Source of the DNA: JANMDR01 sp031376425
GTDB lineage: Bacteria; Pseudomonadota; Gammaproteobacteria; Burkholderiales; Usitatibacteraceae
Assembly (NCBI GenBank): GCA_031376425.1
Contig: JANMDR010000224.1
Span: forward strand, 1-64,000
Reading direction: 5' to 3'
DNA length: 64,000 bases
A program made the position numbers and the translations under genes. Below, piece after piece: positions 25,740 through 35,700 of the stretch. The notes under the pieces were generated by a model that was given only the letters and a program-made list of their open reading frames with translations, was not told where the DNA came from and ran no database searches. Each line of letters opens with the position of its first letter. Within the stretch, counting starts at the first letter, position 1.

Positions 25740-26492
25740 CTATTTAACGTCTTTCCAGTATTCGTTTTTCAACCACAAGGTTACAAAGAACATCAGCACT
25801 AAAAAGAACAGTACTTTAATACCCGTCTGCTGACGCGCCACCTTATGGGGCTCCGCCATATAAGCTAAATAATTAACCAAGTCACCAACAAACAAATCAT
25901 AGTCGCGCGTTGACATGGCGCCCGCATTTGGGGTGACCAACTTCATCACTGGTTCTGGGCCATGGTGACCAATTTTTTCGCCTACTTGTTGACGTAATTG
26001 CACACCTTGCAAATCATGTAGCGGATTAGGCATGCCGACGTTTTTAAACACCTCATTGTTCCAGCCGCTTGGTGATTTATCGTCTTGATAAAAGCTCCGC
26101 AAGAAGGTGTAAAGCCAATCAGGGGAGCGTGAACGCGCAATCACCGTCAGATCAGGTGGCAACGCACCTAACCAAGCTTTAGCGTCTTTTGGATCAAGGG
26201 CTGAAATCATTGGATCACTGATTTTATCGGTGGTGAACATCAAGTTAGTCTTGATTTGCTCTTCGGTTAAACCGATACCGGTTAAATGGCTATAACGCAT
26301 AAACTCAGCGTTATGGCAATTTAAACAGTACTGCACAAAATTGCGTGCACCACGCTGCAGCGACGCTTGATCATTTGGGTTAACGGTAGCGCGATCAAGC
26401 TTTACATCACCGCTATTTGCGAATGCGACTGCAGAAACAAGTAATGGCGCAGCAACACAAACACGGATGAATTTTTGAATAAATGCGTTCAT
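25740..26492 (-). CDS. petC: Ubiquinol-cytochrome c reductase, cytochrome c1 subunit
   Basis: Cytochrome c1 of 250 residues, the c-type haem subunit of complex III, which takes electrons from the Rieske protein and gives them to soluble cytochrome c. A signal peptide (about 1-25, ending AFAN) precedes the haem motif CLNCH in NFVQYCLNCHNAEFMRYS. Further family features are SRSPDWLYTFLRSFY, NVGMPNPLHDLQG with the axial Met candidate in this region, and one C-terminal transmembrane anchor (about 220-240). The ATG overlaps the petB stop by one base (TAATG). It is the third gene of petABC. Confidence 0.97.
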   Translation of the reverse strand: MNAFIQKFIRVCVAAPLLVSAVAFANSGDVKLDRATVNPNDQASLQRGARNFVQYCLNCHNAEFMRYSHLTGIGLTEEQIKTNLMFTTDKISDPMISALDPKDAKAWLGALPPDLTVIARSRSPDWLYTFLRSFYQDDKSPSGWNNEVFKNVGMPNPLHDLQGVQLRQQVGEKIGHHGPEPVMKLVTPNAGAMSTRDYDLFVGDLVNYLAYMAEPHKVARQQTGIKVLFFLVLMFFVTLWLKNEYWKDVK

Positions 26493-27808
26493 TAGCCTGT
26501 TACCCTTTCTGGTTCTGGCAGTTCTTTATCTATTTTTGTGTACCAAGGCATCAGCAAGAAAAAGGCGAAGTAAACAACGGTGAGAATACGGGCAACCAAT
26601 GTGGCCGTATCAGCACCACCGATAAACGGTAACGCTTTTGGCAATTGTCCCCATACTGTTGTGGGCACTACACCTAAGTAGCCCAGAACCAAAAAGCTCA
26701 CCACAAATGCGGCTAAAAACTTTTTGTAGATGGGGCCACGATAGCGCACTGAACGCACCTTGCCACGATCAAGCCAAGGCAGCAAAAATAGAATCATAGT
26801 CGCGCCACCCATCACCGCCACACCCGGAAACTGCGAACCGAACATAGAAGGTACGGCACGCAGCATGGCGTAGAACGGTGTGAAATACCAAACTGGAGCA
26901 ATATGCTCTGGTGTCTTTAGCGGGTCCGCTTTTACGAAATTAGCGTATTCTAAAAAGTAACCACCCATATCTGGCGCGAAGAAAACGATAGAACTAAATA
27001 CGGCCAAAAATACCACCACACCAACCAAATCTTTTACGGTGTAGTAAGGATGGAAGGGGATGGAATCTAAAGGTGTGCCTGTTTTAGGGTCTTTATGTTT
27101 CTTAACATCAATACCATCAGGATTATTTGAGCCCACTTCGTGCAATGCCACCAGATGCGCTGCGACCAGCCCCAGCAACACCAATGGAATGGCGATCACG
27201 TGGAAGGCAAAGAAGCGGTTCAATGTTGCATCACCGACGTTATAATCACCGCGAATCCACACCGCCACATCTTCGCCAATAAATGGGATGGCGCCGAATA
27301 AATTAATAATAACCTGCGCACCCCAATACGACATTTGACCCCAGGGTAGCAAATAACCGAAGAAGGCCTCAGCCATTAGCGCCAAGTAAATCATCACACC
27401 GAATACCCAGAGCAATTCACGCGGCTTACGATAGGAGCCATACATTAGGCCACGCATCATATGCAAATAGACGATGACGAAGAACATCGATGCACCTGTT
27501 GAGTGCATATAACGAATCATCCAGCCCGATGAGACATCACGCATGATGTATTCAACTGAACCAAATGCTGTTAACGAATCAGGTTTATAGTTCATCGTCA
27601 GCAAGATGCCGGTGACAATTTGCATCACCAATACCAGTAAAGCGAGAGAGCCAAAGTAATACCAAATGTTGAAATTTTTTGGTGCGTAGTAATCGCCCAA
27701 GTGCTCTTTGTACAAAGTGGTAAGCGGGAAACGCGCGTCTACCCAACCAAGCGCCTTACTAGCGATGGTGTTTGCTGCTGCTGAATTTGATTTTGGAACG
27801 CTTGCCAT
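26492..27808 (-). CDS. petB: Ubiquinol-cytochrome c reductase, cytochrome b subunit
   Basis: Cytochrome b of 438 residues, the core membrane subunit of complex III, with about eight transmembrane helices and two b haems. Visible signatures include WYYFGSLALLVLVMQIVTGI, RYMHSTGASMFF, YGSYRKPRELLW, GYLLPWGQMSYWGA, and the second His pair in FFAFHVIAIPL and LVAAHLVALHEVGS. The Qo-site motif normally written PEWY is PVWYFTPFYAMLRA, the variant found in many beta- and gammaproteobacteria. The gene starts 3 nt after the petA stop and ends in a TAATG overlap with petC, a tightly coupled operon. Confidence 0.98.
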   Translation of the reverse strand: MASVPKSNSAAANTIASKALGWVDARFPLTTLYKEHLGDYYAPKNFNIWYYFGSLALLVLVMQIVTGILLTMNYKPDSLTAFGSVEYIMRDVSSGWMIRYMHSTGASMFFVIVYLHMMRGLMYGSYRKPRELLWVFGVMIYLALMAEAFFGYLLPWGQMSYWGAQVIINLFGAIPFIGEDVAVWIRGDYNVGDATLNRFFAFHVIAIPLVLLGLVAAHLVALHEVGSNNPDGIDVKKHKDPKTGTPLDSIPFHPYYTVKDLVGVVVFLAVFSSIVFFAPDMGGYFLEYANFVKADPLKTPEHIAPVWYFTPFYAMLRAVPSMFGSQFPGVAVMGGATMILFLLPWLDRGKVRSVRYRGPIYKKFLAAFVVSFLVLGYLGVVPTTVWGQLPKALPFIGGADTATLVARILTVVYFAFFLLMPWYTKIDKELPEPERVTG

Positions 27809-27811
27809 TTT

Positions 27812-28414
27812 TTAAGCTCCTTTGGAATCTTCACCAATGAGAATTGAGGTCTCAGTGACAAAGCGATATGCTGGGATTTCCAAATTCGCAGGTGCGGGCA
27901 TGCCTTTCCAGACACGACCAGCCAAATCGAATTTCGATTGGTGACATGGACAAAAGAAACCGCCTGGCCATTCAGCACCAAGATCAGCGGCCGCAATTTC
28001 TTTACGGTAGGTAGGCGAGCAACCCAAGTGCGTACACACGCCACGGGCGACAAACCACTTATCTTTCAAGGCGCGGCTGTCAGTTTTAGCGTAAACAGGT
28101 TGCTTCGAACTTTCTGACTTTGGATCAGCCAACAGCGCGTCGTTTTTCTTCAATTGATCAAGCATTTCTTGCGTACGATGAATAATCCAATGCGGTGCAC
28201 CTCGAAACTCAACCGTCAACTGTTGGCCCGGCTCAATGGCGGAAAGATCAACCGGAACTGCTGCGCCAGCGGCAATAGCACGGGCGGACGGTTTCATACT
28301 GAACGCGAAGGGTATGGCCACTGCGGCACCCGCAACGCCGCTAACAGCGGCTGTGGCGATGATAAGATTGCGGCGCTTTTTTTGGTCAACGTTATTTTTA
28401 AGTATTGCTGTCAT
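27812..28414 (-). CDS. petA: Ubiquinol-cytochrome c reductase, Rieske iron-sulphur subunit
   Basis: Rieske protein of 200 residues that takes the first electron from ubiquinol in complex III. The N-terminus KKRRNLIIATAAVSG is a twin-arginine signal that remains as the membrane anchor. The [2Fe-2S] ligands lie in CTHLGCSP and CPCHQSKFD, with the Cys pair that makes the stabilising disulphide. It is the first gene of petABC. A 284-nt gap separates it from divergent mscL and must hold both promoters; I did not find a convincing sigma-70 pair for petA there. Confidence 0.98.
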   Translation of the reverse strand: MTAILKNNVDQKKRRNLIIATAAVSGVAGAAVAIPFAFSMKPSARAIAAGAAVPVDLSAIEPGQQLTVEFRGAPHWIIHRTQEMLDQLKKNDALLADPKSESSKQPVYAKTDSRALKDKWFVARGVCTHLGCSPTYRKEIAAADLGAEWPGGFFCPCHQSKFDLAGRVWKGMPAPANLEIPAYRFVTETSILIGEDSKGA

Positions 28415-28698
28415 GGCGGGGTATTTTCAAAAAAATTTTAGGCAGATTTATCAGTCCAATCTCTATTTTACCGACTACGCACCCAAACATAAAGCCCCCA
28501 AACGCCAAAATGCGCAGAATCACGCTTTTTTAGGGTGAAAGTTACGCGGATTTTAAAAAAAACAAACATATTGCTGAATTTGCTTGAAGCAGCCGTAAAT
28601 TCGCCGTATCCCTAGTTGACAACCTAGTGGTAACGACGGACAACCATTAGGTGTATTATTCAGAAGTTGCATTTATCTAATATCAAAAGGGGAAAATC

Positions 28699-29118
28699 AT
28701 GAGCTTTAGTTCAGAATTTAAAGAATTCGCTCTCAAGGGTAATGTCGTTGATTTAGCGGTTGGCGTTATCATTGGTGGGGCTTTTGGCAAAATTGTAGAT
28801 TCGGCCGTGGGCGACTTAATCATGCCGCTAGTGGGCAAAGTAGTTGGCAATGTGAATTTTGCTGATATGTTTATCGCATTGAAAGAAGTGCCCGCAGGAA
28901 CGGCAATGACATTAGAAGCCGTTAAAAAGGCAGGTGTACCAGTTTTTGCTTACGGTAACTTCATTACCATCGCAATTAATTTTGCGATTTTGGCTATAGT
29001 AATTTTCATGATGGTTAAAGCCATTAACAAAATGAAAAATGCTGCGCCACCGCCAGCACCAGCTACGCCAGACGATATTTTGCTATTACGCGAAATTCGC
29101 GACGCCTTGAAGAAGTAA
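28699..29118 (+). CDS. mscL: Large-conductance mechanosensitive channel
   Basis: Channel of 139 residues that opens under membrane tension to release solutes during hypo-osmotic shock. It has the amphipathic N-terminus [21 protein letters not shown], the pore helix TM1 with [15 protein letters not shown], a periplasmic loop, TM2 [19 protein letters not shown], and the C-terminal bundle after [19 protein letters not shown]. Length and motifs are standard. AGGGG lies 7 nt upstream of the ATG. A TTGACA at 28616 is a possible -35 element, but I see no -10 box at a normal distance. A palindrome lies 65 nt past the stop. Confidence 0.98.
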   Translation: MSFSSEFKEFALKGNVVDLAVGVIIGGAFGKIVDSAVGDLIMPLVGKVVGNVNFADMFIALKEVPAGTAMTLEAVKKAGVPVFAYGNFITIAINFAILAIVIFMMVKAINKMKNAAPPPAPATPDDILLLREIRDALKK

Positions 29119-29182
29119 CAAGACGATACAGCCTTGCGGTAGTGCGCTGATTGCGCGTAAACTTATCGTTGAGCATGTTTTA

Positions 29183-29210
29183 AGAAGGGCAACGCATGCG
29201 TTGCCCTTCT
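29183..29210. terminator. 28-bp perfect palindrome, probable mscL terminator
   Basis: AGAAGGGCAAC and GTTGCCCTTCT flank a central GCATGC, giving a perfectly symmetrical 28-bp sequence. It lies between mscL and the protease gene. There is no T tract on either side, so it may be a weak terminator, a protein-binding palindrome or an mRNA-stabilising hairpin. Confidence 0.55.
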
Positions 29211-29254
29211 GCAATTTGCAGTTTCCTTTATTGACTTAATCCCTTGGATTTTTT

Positions 29255-30505
29255 ATGCGCAGGCTTTGGCTGTTGTTCGCGGAATTTGTGACTGTCACGT
29301 TGGCAATAATTTTTGTCATTACCCTAGTGCGTCCTGACTGGACGCCGTGGCGTCGAAATGTGGTGGAAATACGTGAGTCGGCACAGTCAGGGAACGGGAC
29401 GGTAGGCGGGCTCTTAGGTGGATTCAGTGCGACGGGATTGCAGGGAACGTCACCCCGTGGGGGCTACACCGATGCGGCTAAAAAGGCGATGGTTTCAGTG
29501 GTTAATATTTCCGCAAGCCGCTCGGCAACCACATCAGCAAATAAACGCTCGCGAAGCGACAACCCTTTGTTTCGACGTTTTTTTGGCTTACCCGATAATA
29601 AGGGTGAAGCTGATGAGCCGCAAAATAACCCGCGTGAAGGTTCGTCCAGCCTTGGTTCAGGCGTAATCGTAAATGCCGATGCTAAAGGCGCTTATATTCT
29701 CACCAACGATCACGTCGTACAGGGTTTCCGTGAAATTAAATTGGCGCTGGCCGATGGCCGTGTACTCGATGCAAAAATTACTGGCACCGATCCTGAAACC
29801 GATTTAGCGGTGCTGCGAGTAGAAGGGGCTGGTCTTACCCCTATTGTATTTGCGCAATCTGATAGAGCCCAAGTTGGTGATTCGGTGCTCGCTGTGGGTG
29901 ACCCCTTTGGCGTGGGCCAAACCGTCACCATGGGTATCGTTAGCGCATTAGGGCGCAATCGCTTAGGTGTAAACGCGTATGAGAACTTCATTCAAACCGA
30001 TGCCGCCATTAATCCCGGTAACTCCGGTGGAGCCTTAGTAGATATAAACGGTAATTTACTGGGGATTAACAGCGTGATTTATTCCCAGTCGGGCGGCAGT
30101 TTAGGTATCGGCTTTGCCATTCCGGCAACCATGGCTAAAGACGTGATGGAGCAAATTATTGCCAACGGCGCTGTAACGCGAGGCTATATTGGTATTTCGC
30201 CGCAAGACCTCACGCCTGAGATAGCGAAAAAATTAAACTTAGACGACACCCGTGGAGCCTATATTGCCCGCGCTGACACCGCAAACCCTGCCTACAAAGC
30301 CGGATTAAGAGTGGGTGACGTGATTACCGCCATTAACGGCAAACCGGTGCAGGATAGTATCGCGGCAATGAGCATTATTGCCGCCCTCAAACCGAATGCA
30401 ACCGCCGTTTTTAGCTATATACGCAGTAAAAAAGCTGCCGAAGCGACCCTAACAGTAGGCAAACGACCCGCTCGCCCAATAAATATTGAGCCCATAGCAG
30501 AATAA
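29255..30505 (+). CDS. Membrane-anchored DegS/HtrA-like serine endoprotease
   Basis: Periplasmic protease of 416 residues anchored by an N-terminal helix (about 5-26) with no evident cleavage site. The trypsin-like domain has the catalytic triad in TNDHVV (His), DPETDLAVL (Asp) and GNSGGALV (Ser). A single PDZ domain follows, starting near GYIGISPQDLTPE and including AGLRVGDVITAINGKPV. One PDZ plus a membrane anchor matches DegS, which cuts anti-sigma factor RseA when misfolded outer-membrane proteins accumulate; DegP/DegQ have two PDZ domains. A low-complexity Arg/Ser stretch precedes the protease domain. No rseA or rpoE is nearby. The 3' end nearly touches the convergent OGT gene. Confidence 0.93.
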   Translation: MRRLWLLFAEFVTVTLAIIFVITLVRPDWTPWRRNVVEIRESAQSGNGTVGGLLGGFSATGLQGTSPRGGYTDAAKKAMVSVVNISASRSATTSANKRSRSDNPLFRRFFGLPDNKGEADEPQNNPREGSSSLGSGVIVNADAKGAYILTNDHVVQGFREIKLALADGRVLDAKITGTDPETDLAVLRVEGAGLTPIVFAQSDRAQVGDSVLAVGDPFGVGQTVTMGIVSALGRNRLGVNAYENFIQTDAAINPGNSGGALVDINGNLLGINSVIYSQSGGSLGIGFAIPATMAKDVMEQIIANGAVTRGYIGISPQDLTPEIAKKLNLDDTRGAYIARADTANPAYKAGLRVGDVITAINGKPVQDSIAAMSIIAALKPNATAVFSYIRSKKAAEATLTVGKRPARPINIEPIAE

Positions 30506-30506
30506 T

Positions 30507-32753
30507 TTATGCCTTAGAAACCCAGCTTTCTAGGTGCTGTTCCAATGCCTTGATCGGTGCGTCATCGGCAAACAATGCGGCCTCATTTGCGCGAATTTTT
30601 GCTGATAATTTTGCACGCCAAGCGGCGTCAGACACCAGCTTCCCAGCAATTTGTATATAGTCTTCCCAATCATGAGCAATAAGCTCTGGTAGATCAAGCA
30701 AATTTAGCATCGCCATTGTTTGCCGACCCCGCATTTGGTCTGACGGCAAAGTAACAATAGGCAACCCGCGTGCCAATGCATCAAGTGATGTATTGCCACC
30801 AGACCAATATAAGGTGTCCAACATAAAATCGCAGGCTTGATTGATGCGTTTATAGCCATTGTGATCCACGCTTGGCAAAATCTTTATGCGGCCCGGCATC
30901 TGCGCTTCATCCATCCCTTGTTGTTTCAATGCTAATTTAAAACGAGTAATAAAGGCATTGGTAAGTTGCGTTGATCGGCCCGCAAACATGACGAGTACCA
31001 AACGCGGATTGGCGACCATCACTTTAGCGATCAGCTCATCGCAATCAGGGTGAATTTTAAAAAGGGATTGCGGATAAAGCGCGAGCACGGCATCCGCCTG
31101 CACATCCAGTTTTTCACGAAAACTCAAATCATTTTCTGTGACCAAGGGATCCTGGGGGTACACGTAATAAGTGCCAACGCCGTCAAGCAACACCAGCTTT
31201 TCGGAATAATTTTCTTCTGCATTCTCCGGTTCCATTTGTGCACAAGAGATAAAGTAATCTATGTTTGCGTGCCCTGTGGTCATCGGGTGCCCCCACGCGC
31301 ATGCTTGCACGGGTGCCAAGCGCAACTGCGCTATAGTGAATAAAACAGAATCCATTCCCATTTCAGGGTAAATCAAAATATCCAGCGCATCGTTCTTTAT
31401 AATATGGGCGAGTTTCTCTGCCGGCTCTTTCAAATGATGGTAGCAATCTGCAGTCGCTTGAATAGTTTTAGATACATGATCAATCACGTCATTGGTGTAA
31501 TAGACAGTCACCTCAAACTTAGTTCTATCGAGGCGCGATATCCAACTGCCGAAATACGAGCCTACGGTGCAAGCATAGAAGGATCGGCTCACAAAACCTA
31601 CCCGAATTTTGCGGTGCAGAACACTGCGCTGCTGTACTTCCTCAAAAAACTGAGGCAGCGCTTTTTGTAATAGCCCCCTCACAAAACCAGAAAACTGTTT
31701 TTGTAGCGCCAAATCGTTGCGGCCTTGGTAGGCTAGAAAAAAGTTATTCCAAGCAATATTTTTCACGAGATCGGTGGGGCTTGCTCCTTGAAAACGTTCT
31801 GCATTTTGCACCAAGCGCTGCAGGCCTTCAGCGTAGGCAGTACGCGATTGTTCAAGGCGAGTTGCAGATTCATAAAATACCGGTAGGGTGAGCGCTGCGC
31901 GAAGACTCGCTTTAAGATCATCGGGTAAATTGAGAAGTACCGTTTTAAAGGCATCGAGCGCCAGCGTGTGCTCACCGCGCTCTGCCAATATATCGCCTCG
32001 TTCGCAAACTGTTTCCCATTCTGTTGGACGCAATTTGAGTGCGTAGTCCAGTGCGAGCAAAGCTTCATCAAGCTTTGCCTGCTCGCGAAATACCTTGCTT
32101 AACAACTTTAACGCATCGGGGAAAGCGGGATTTAGCTTCAATGCTTGCTGCAATGCAGCTTCCGCCTGAGCAAAGTTTCGCTGCTGGTATTCGATAGAGC
32201 CTAAGTTCAAAAACGCATGCGGGTAATTCGGGGTGAGCGCGATTGCACGCATAACCAATGTTCGGGCTTGGTCATCCCGAAACGTACGCATGAGAACACT
32301 GCTGTAATTCACGCAAGCTCGCGCATAATTTGGGTCACACTCTAACGCCTTTACGTAGCACTGTTCTGCTTCATCAAGACGGTTTTGATCAAACAATATA
32401 ATGCCCAAATTGTTATAAGCTTGCGCAAAATCAGCCTTTGCCTCCACGCTTCGCCGTGCACAATACTCGGCTTCAGTGGCATTTTTAACGTCTTGGTACA
32501 AATTGGAAGCGAAAAGCCAGTACGCGGCATTGGTGGTTTCGAGCGCACAAGCTTGGCGCGCGCTGGCAACCGCGTCGTCTAACCGGCGCAGTTGCTGCTG
32601 ACAGCCTGCTAAAAAATACCATGCGACAGCTAGGGTAGCTGCATCGGCAGGTGCTGCCGCAATCACGTTTTGAAAAGCCTGCGCGGCTACGTCATACTGA
32701 CGTTGCGTGTAGAGTTGCTTGGCCTCGTCCATTTTACTGGTAATGCGGTTCAT
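30507..32753 (-). CDS. TPR protein with O-GlcNAc transferase-like (GT41) domain
   Basis: Cytoplasmic protein of 748 residues. The N-terminal half (about 1-290) is a run of tetratricopeptide repeats with repeated A-Y-x-N-L-G-type signatures (for example FAQAYNNLGIILFDQNRLDEA). From about residue 375 a GT41-like catalytic region begins at IRVGFVSRSFYACTVGSY and continues through DILIYPEMGMDS, RLAPVQACAWGHPMTTGHANIDYF, and TLYWSGGNTSLDALARGLPIVTLP, which contains the donor-binding elements of the SPINDLY/OGT family. The target cannot be read. The next upstream gene, 19 nt away, encodes a related double-module protein, so both are likely co-transcribed. Confidence 0.88.
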   Translation of the reverse strand: MNRITSKMDEAKQLYTQRQYDVAAQAFQNVIAAAPADAATLAVAWYFLAGCQQQLRRLDDAVASARQACALETTNAAYWLFASNLYQDVKNATEAEYCARRSVEAKADFAQAYNNLGIILFDQNRLDEAEQCYVKALECDPNYARACVNYSSVLMRTFRDDQARTLVMRAIALTPNYPHAFLNLGSIEYQQRNFAQAEAALQQALKLNPAFPDALKLLSKVFREQAKLDEALLALDYALKLRPTEWETVCERGDILAERGEHTLALDAFKTVLLNLPDDLKASLRAALTLPVFYESATRLEQSRTAYAEGLQRLVQNAERFQGASPTDLVKNIAWNNFFLAYQGRNDLALQKQFSGFVRGLLQKALPQFFEEVQQRSVLHRKIRVGFVSRSFYACTVGSYFGSWISRLDRTKFEVTVYYTNDVIDHVSKTIQATADCYHHLKEPAEKLAHIIKNDALDILIYPEMGMDSVLFTIAQLRLAPVQACAWGHPMTTGHANIDYFISCAQMEPENAEENYSEKLVLLDGVGTYYVYPQDPLVTENDLSFREKLDVQADAVLALYPQSLFKIHPDCDELIAKVMVANPRLVLVMFAGRSTQLTNAFITRFKLALKQQGMDEAQMPGRIKILPSVDHNGYKRINQACDFMLDTLYWSGGNTSLDALARGLPIVTLPSDQMRGRQTMAMLNLLDLPELIAHDWEDYIQIAGKLVSDAAWRAKLSAKIRANEAALFADDAPIKALEQHLESWVSKA

Positions 32754-32772
32754 AAGAATTTATCTAGGCGCC

Positions 32773-35700
32773 TTATTTTGTGGACTTTGCGGTTTTTTTC
32801 TTCGCAAGCCTTACTGCTGAAGTGGCTGTAGAAGCCTTTGATTCAACTGCTTTACTTTCTACATCACCATTTTTCGCTACTTTTTGACTTATTTTGTCCG
32901 CAAACCCCTGAAAATAGGCGTTTTCCAGCGCTTGCACGTTTGTCGCCGCATCTACCAAAGCGGACGTTTGCATGGCTTGCTTTACCTTTGCGCGCGCACT
33001 ATCGCGTAAGTTTTTATCGGTCGCATATTTGACGGCTAGCTCCACATAATCATTACCTGATTCGGCCACAAATTCCGTTAATCCCGCGTGATTGAGCAAT
33101 GCAAACGTAGTCCGTTCGCCGTGCCGTTTTCCGACCATAGATATAACAGGAACCCCCATACTCAGTGCCTCGATAGTGCCATTTACACCGCTGTAAGGCA
33201 TGGTATCGAGCACAATATCAACCAATTGATAGCGGGCTAGGTTTAGCTTTTCATCCGCATTCGCGGGTATGAATACCACCCGATCTTCTGCGATACCCGC
33301 CTCTTTGGTTAATGCTAAATAGTATTTTTGCATCTCTGCAACGAGGGGCGAAAATGCCAAGACCGCTGTGGGTACGCGTTTTAGAATTTGCTTCCATAAC
33401 GCCAAACAACGTGGCGATAACTTTTGAATTTGTACAAAAGCACCAAGAACAGTACTTTTCTCCGTCAAGCGCAAACCGGCACGCGTAATCGTCGGATAAG
33501 GTGCCGCCTCAAGTGCGCGAACAGGAAAAATATTGCCTTCTATCGGCAACAGTTTTTCGAGCAAAAATTCCTGATTGCTTGGCACATCAGCAAAGCGGTC
33601 CGTCAACTTGTAATCCACTGTCGCCAAGCCCAAAGCGCCAGCGCTACCGATATGCGTCATTTGTACTTTGGCAGGTTTATAAGCAAATATGGCCGGATTA
33701 GCATGGCGGGTATGAGTGCTCAAATCAACAAGCACATCAATGCCATCAGCCTCAATTAGCTTTGCGGCATTGTAGGCATCTAAGCCATAAATAATTTTGA
33801 AGTAATGACTTTGCGCAGCAATTTTTTCTGTCCACGCATCAGGTTTTGGCGCTAACGAGTAGCAGTAAATTTCAACGCGCGATACGTCATGACGGATCAA
33901 CACTTCGAACATCATTTTACCCATGACATGATCGCAAAAATCACCAGACACATAAGCAATTTTTAGTTTGGCTGTTAGTTGCGTTGCTGGGCTGACATCA
34001 AATTGAGGATAGAGCGCCACCATCGCTTCGTTATAGCGGGTGTAAAGCGCGAGTTCTTCTGCACCATCTAAATCAACGAACAACATAGCGTAGAGCATCT
34101 CGCTCAAAATTTCTTCTGCCAATACATGATCGCTAGTGCTGCTCAGTTCGGTGGCAACCGCGCGAAATGCGGCTTGTTCTTCCGCGCTCTTACCCAAAAA
34201 TCTTAAGGATTCACAACGCGCCCATTGCTGGCGCAGGCTTAATTTACGGCGCTCTTGAGTGGGTTTGGTGAATTCGCTGGTGAGTTTTAACCAATCTTCA
34301 ACACGTCCGGCACGCAATAGCATTTCGCGTAATTGCCAAAATGCCATTTCATGATTAGCGTCGATGCTAAGCACTTTTCGATACATTTCTTCAGCTGGTG
34401 CAGTTTGCTCAACTTGATTTAGCAAGGCACCAAAATTAAATGCGGCATCCGTATTTTTGGGGGCTAAAACCAAAGCTTGGCTATAACTATGCGCGGCTTC
34501 GCGGAACTGCCGATTGCGATGATAGGCAATGCCTAAATTAGTGACGATGCCCGCATCTTGGGGCTTGGCGAGGTGGCCTCGACGCAAATAGTCAACAGCT
34601 GCAGCGTATTCATGGCTTTGTGTAGCAGCTAGCCCCAAGCCATTTAACGCGCCAGAATGCGTGGCCGAAATTGCCAACACCTCTTCAAAAGCAAGCTTAG
34701 CTTCGGCTGGCTGCTTTTGCGCTAGATATAAATTGCCCAGCGCCAAACGGACTTCGGTATCCGTCAGGTTATAACTAGCCGCACGACCCAGTAAGGTAAT
34801 AGCATCTGCAATGTAGCCCGTATCGCGAGCTAAAACACCAGCCAAATAATTTAATGGCGCGTATTCTGGCTGCTCTAGCAGCAATGCTTGATAGCCTTCG
34901 TAAGCACGCGAGGTCTCGCCCGACTGATGCAAACGTACGGCTTGCTGAAACGCGCGGGTAAAATCATAGCTACTCATCGTGCCGTGTTTTAAATTCTTAG
35001 TTTTTTCAGTGATCGCTTTTTTGTAAGCGCTTTCTAATGCTGCTACATGATGCTTAATATCACCGAGTACGGAAGTGCTCTTCGCTGCGCTAATTTTTGC
35101 CACTATTTTTTTATGCCAAGCTTTGTCCGTGGCTAATTTAATCGCAAGCGCTGCAAATTCGGTGGCATCGTGCGCGATCGTTTCTGTGACGCCTAAATTA
35201 CTTAAAATGCTATAGCCGGTGCGCTGCGCATGACGATCTCCACACAACGTGATGACCGGAATATTCATATCCAAAGCCGCTAGGGTGGTATCGCCACCTG
35301 CGTAGGGGAAGGTATCAAGAGCTGCATCTACCAATTGATATCGCGCCCGCAGCTGGGCAGCATCTTTGGTGGCCGGAATAAATGCGATTCTATTTGTTGC
35401 GATACCAACCGCATTCATAATGCGTTCAACGCTAGTCTGATCACCTTCGCGAATTAGCGAGAATGCCAGCACGCTATTAGGCACCGCATCAAGAATTTGC
35501 TTCCAAGTTTGTAGGCAAACCGGTGACAGCTTGATTAAATTGACGAAGACGGCAAAAACAAACTTGCCCTCAAGCCCAAGCTCGGCGCGGGTATGCGTCG
35601 GTGCGATAGCTTGTTGGGTGTTGGGCACAAACGGAAACACGCAGCCGTCAATAGGCAATAGTGCTTCGATCTGGCCTTTAGCGCTTGCTTCGGTATCGCA

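Noticed and set aside
28616..28659. TTGACA and TATTAT upstream of mscL as a sigma-70 promoter
   Set aside because: The boxes are about 32 nt apart, too far for one promoter.
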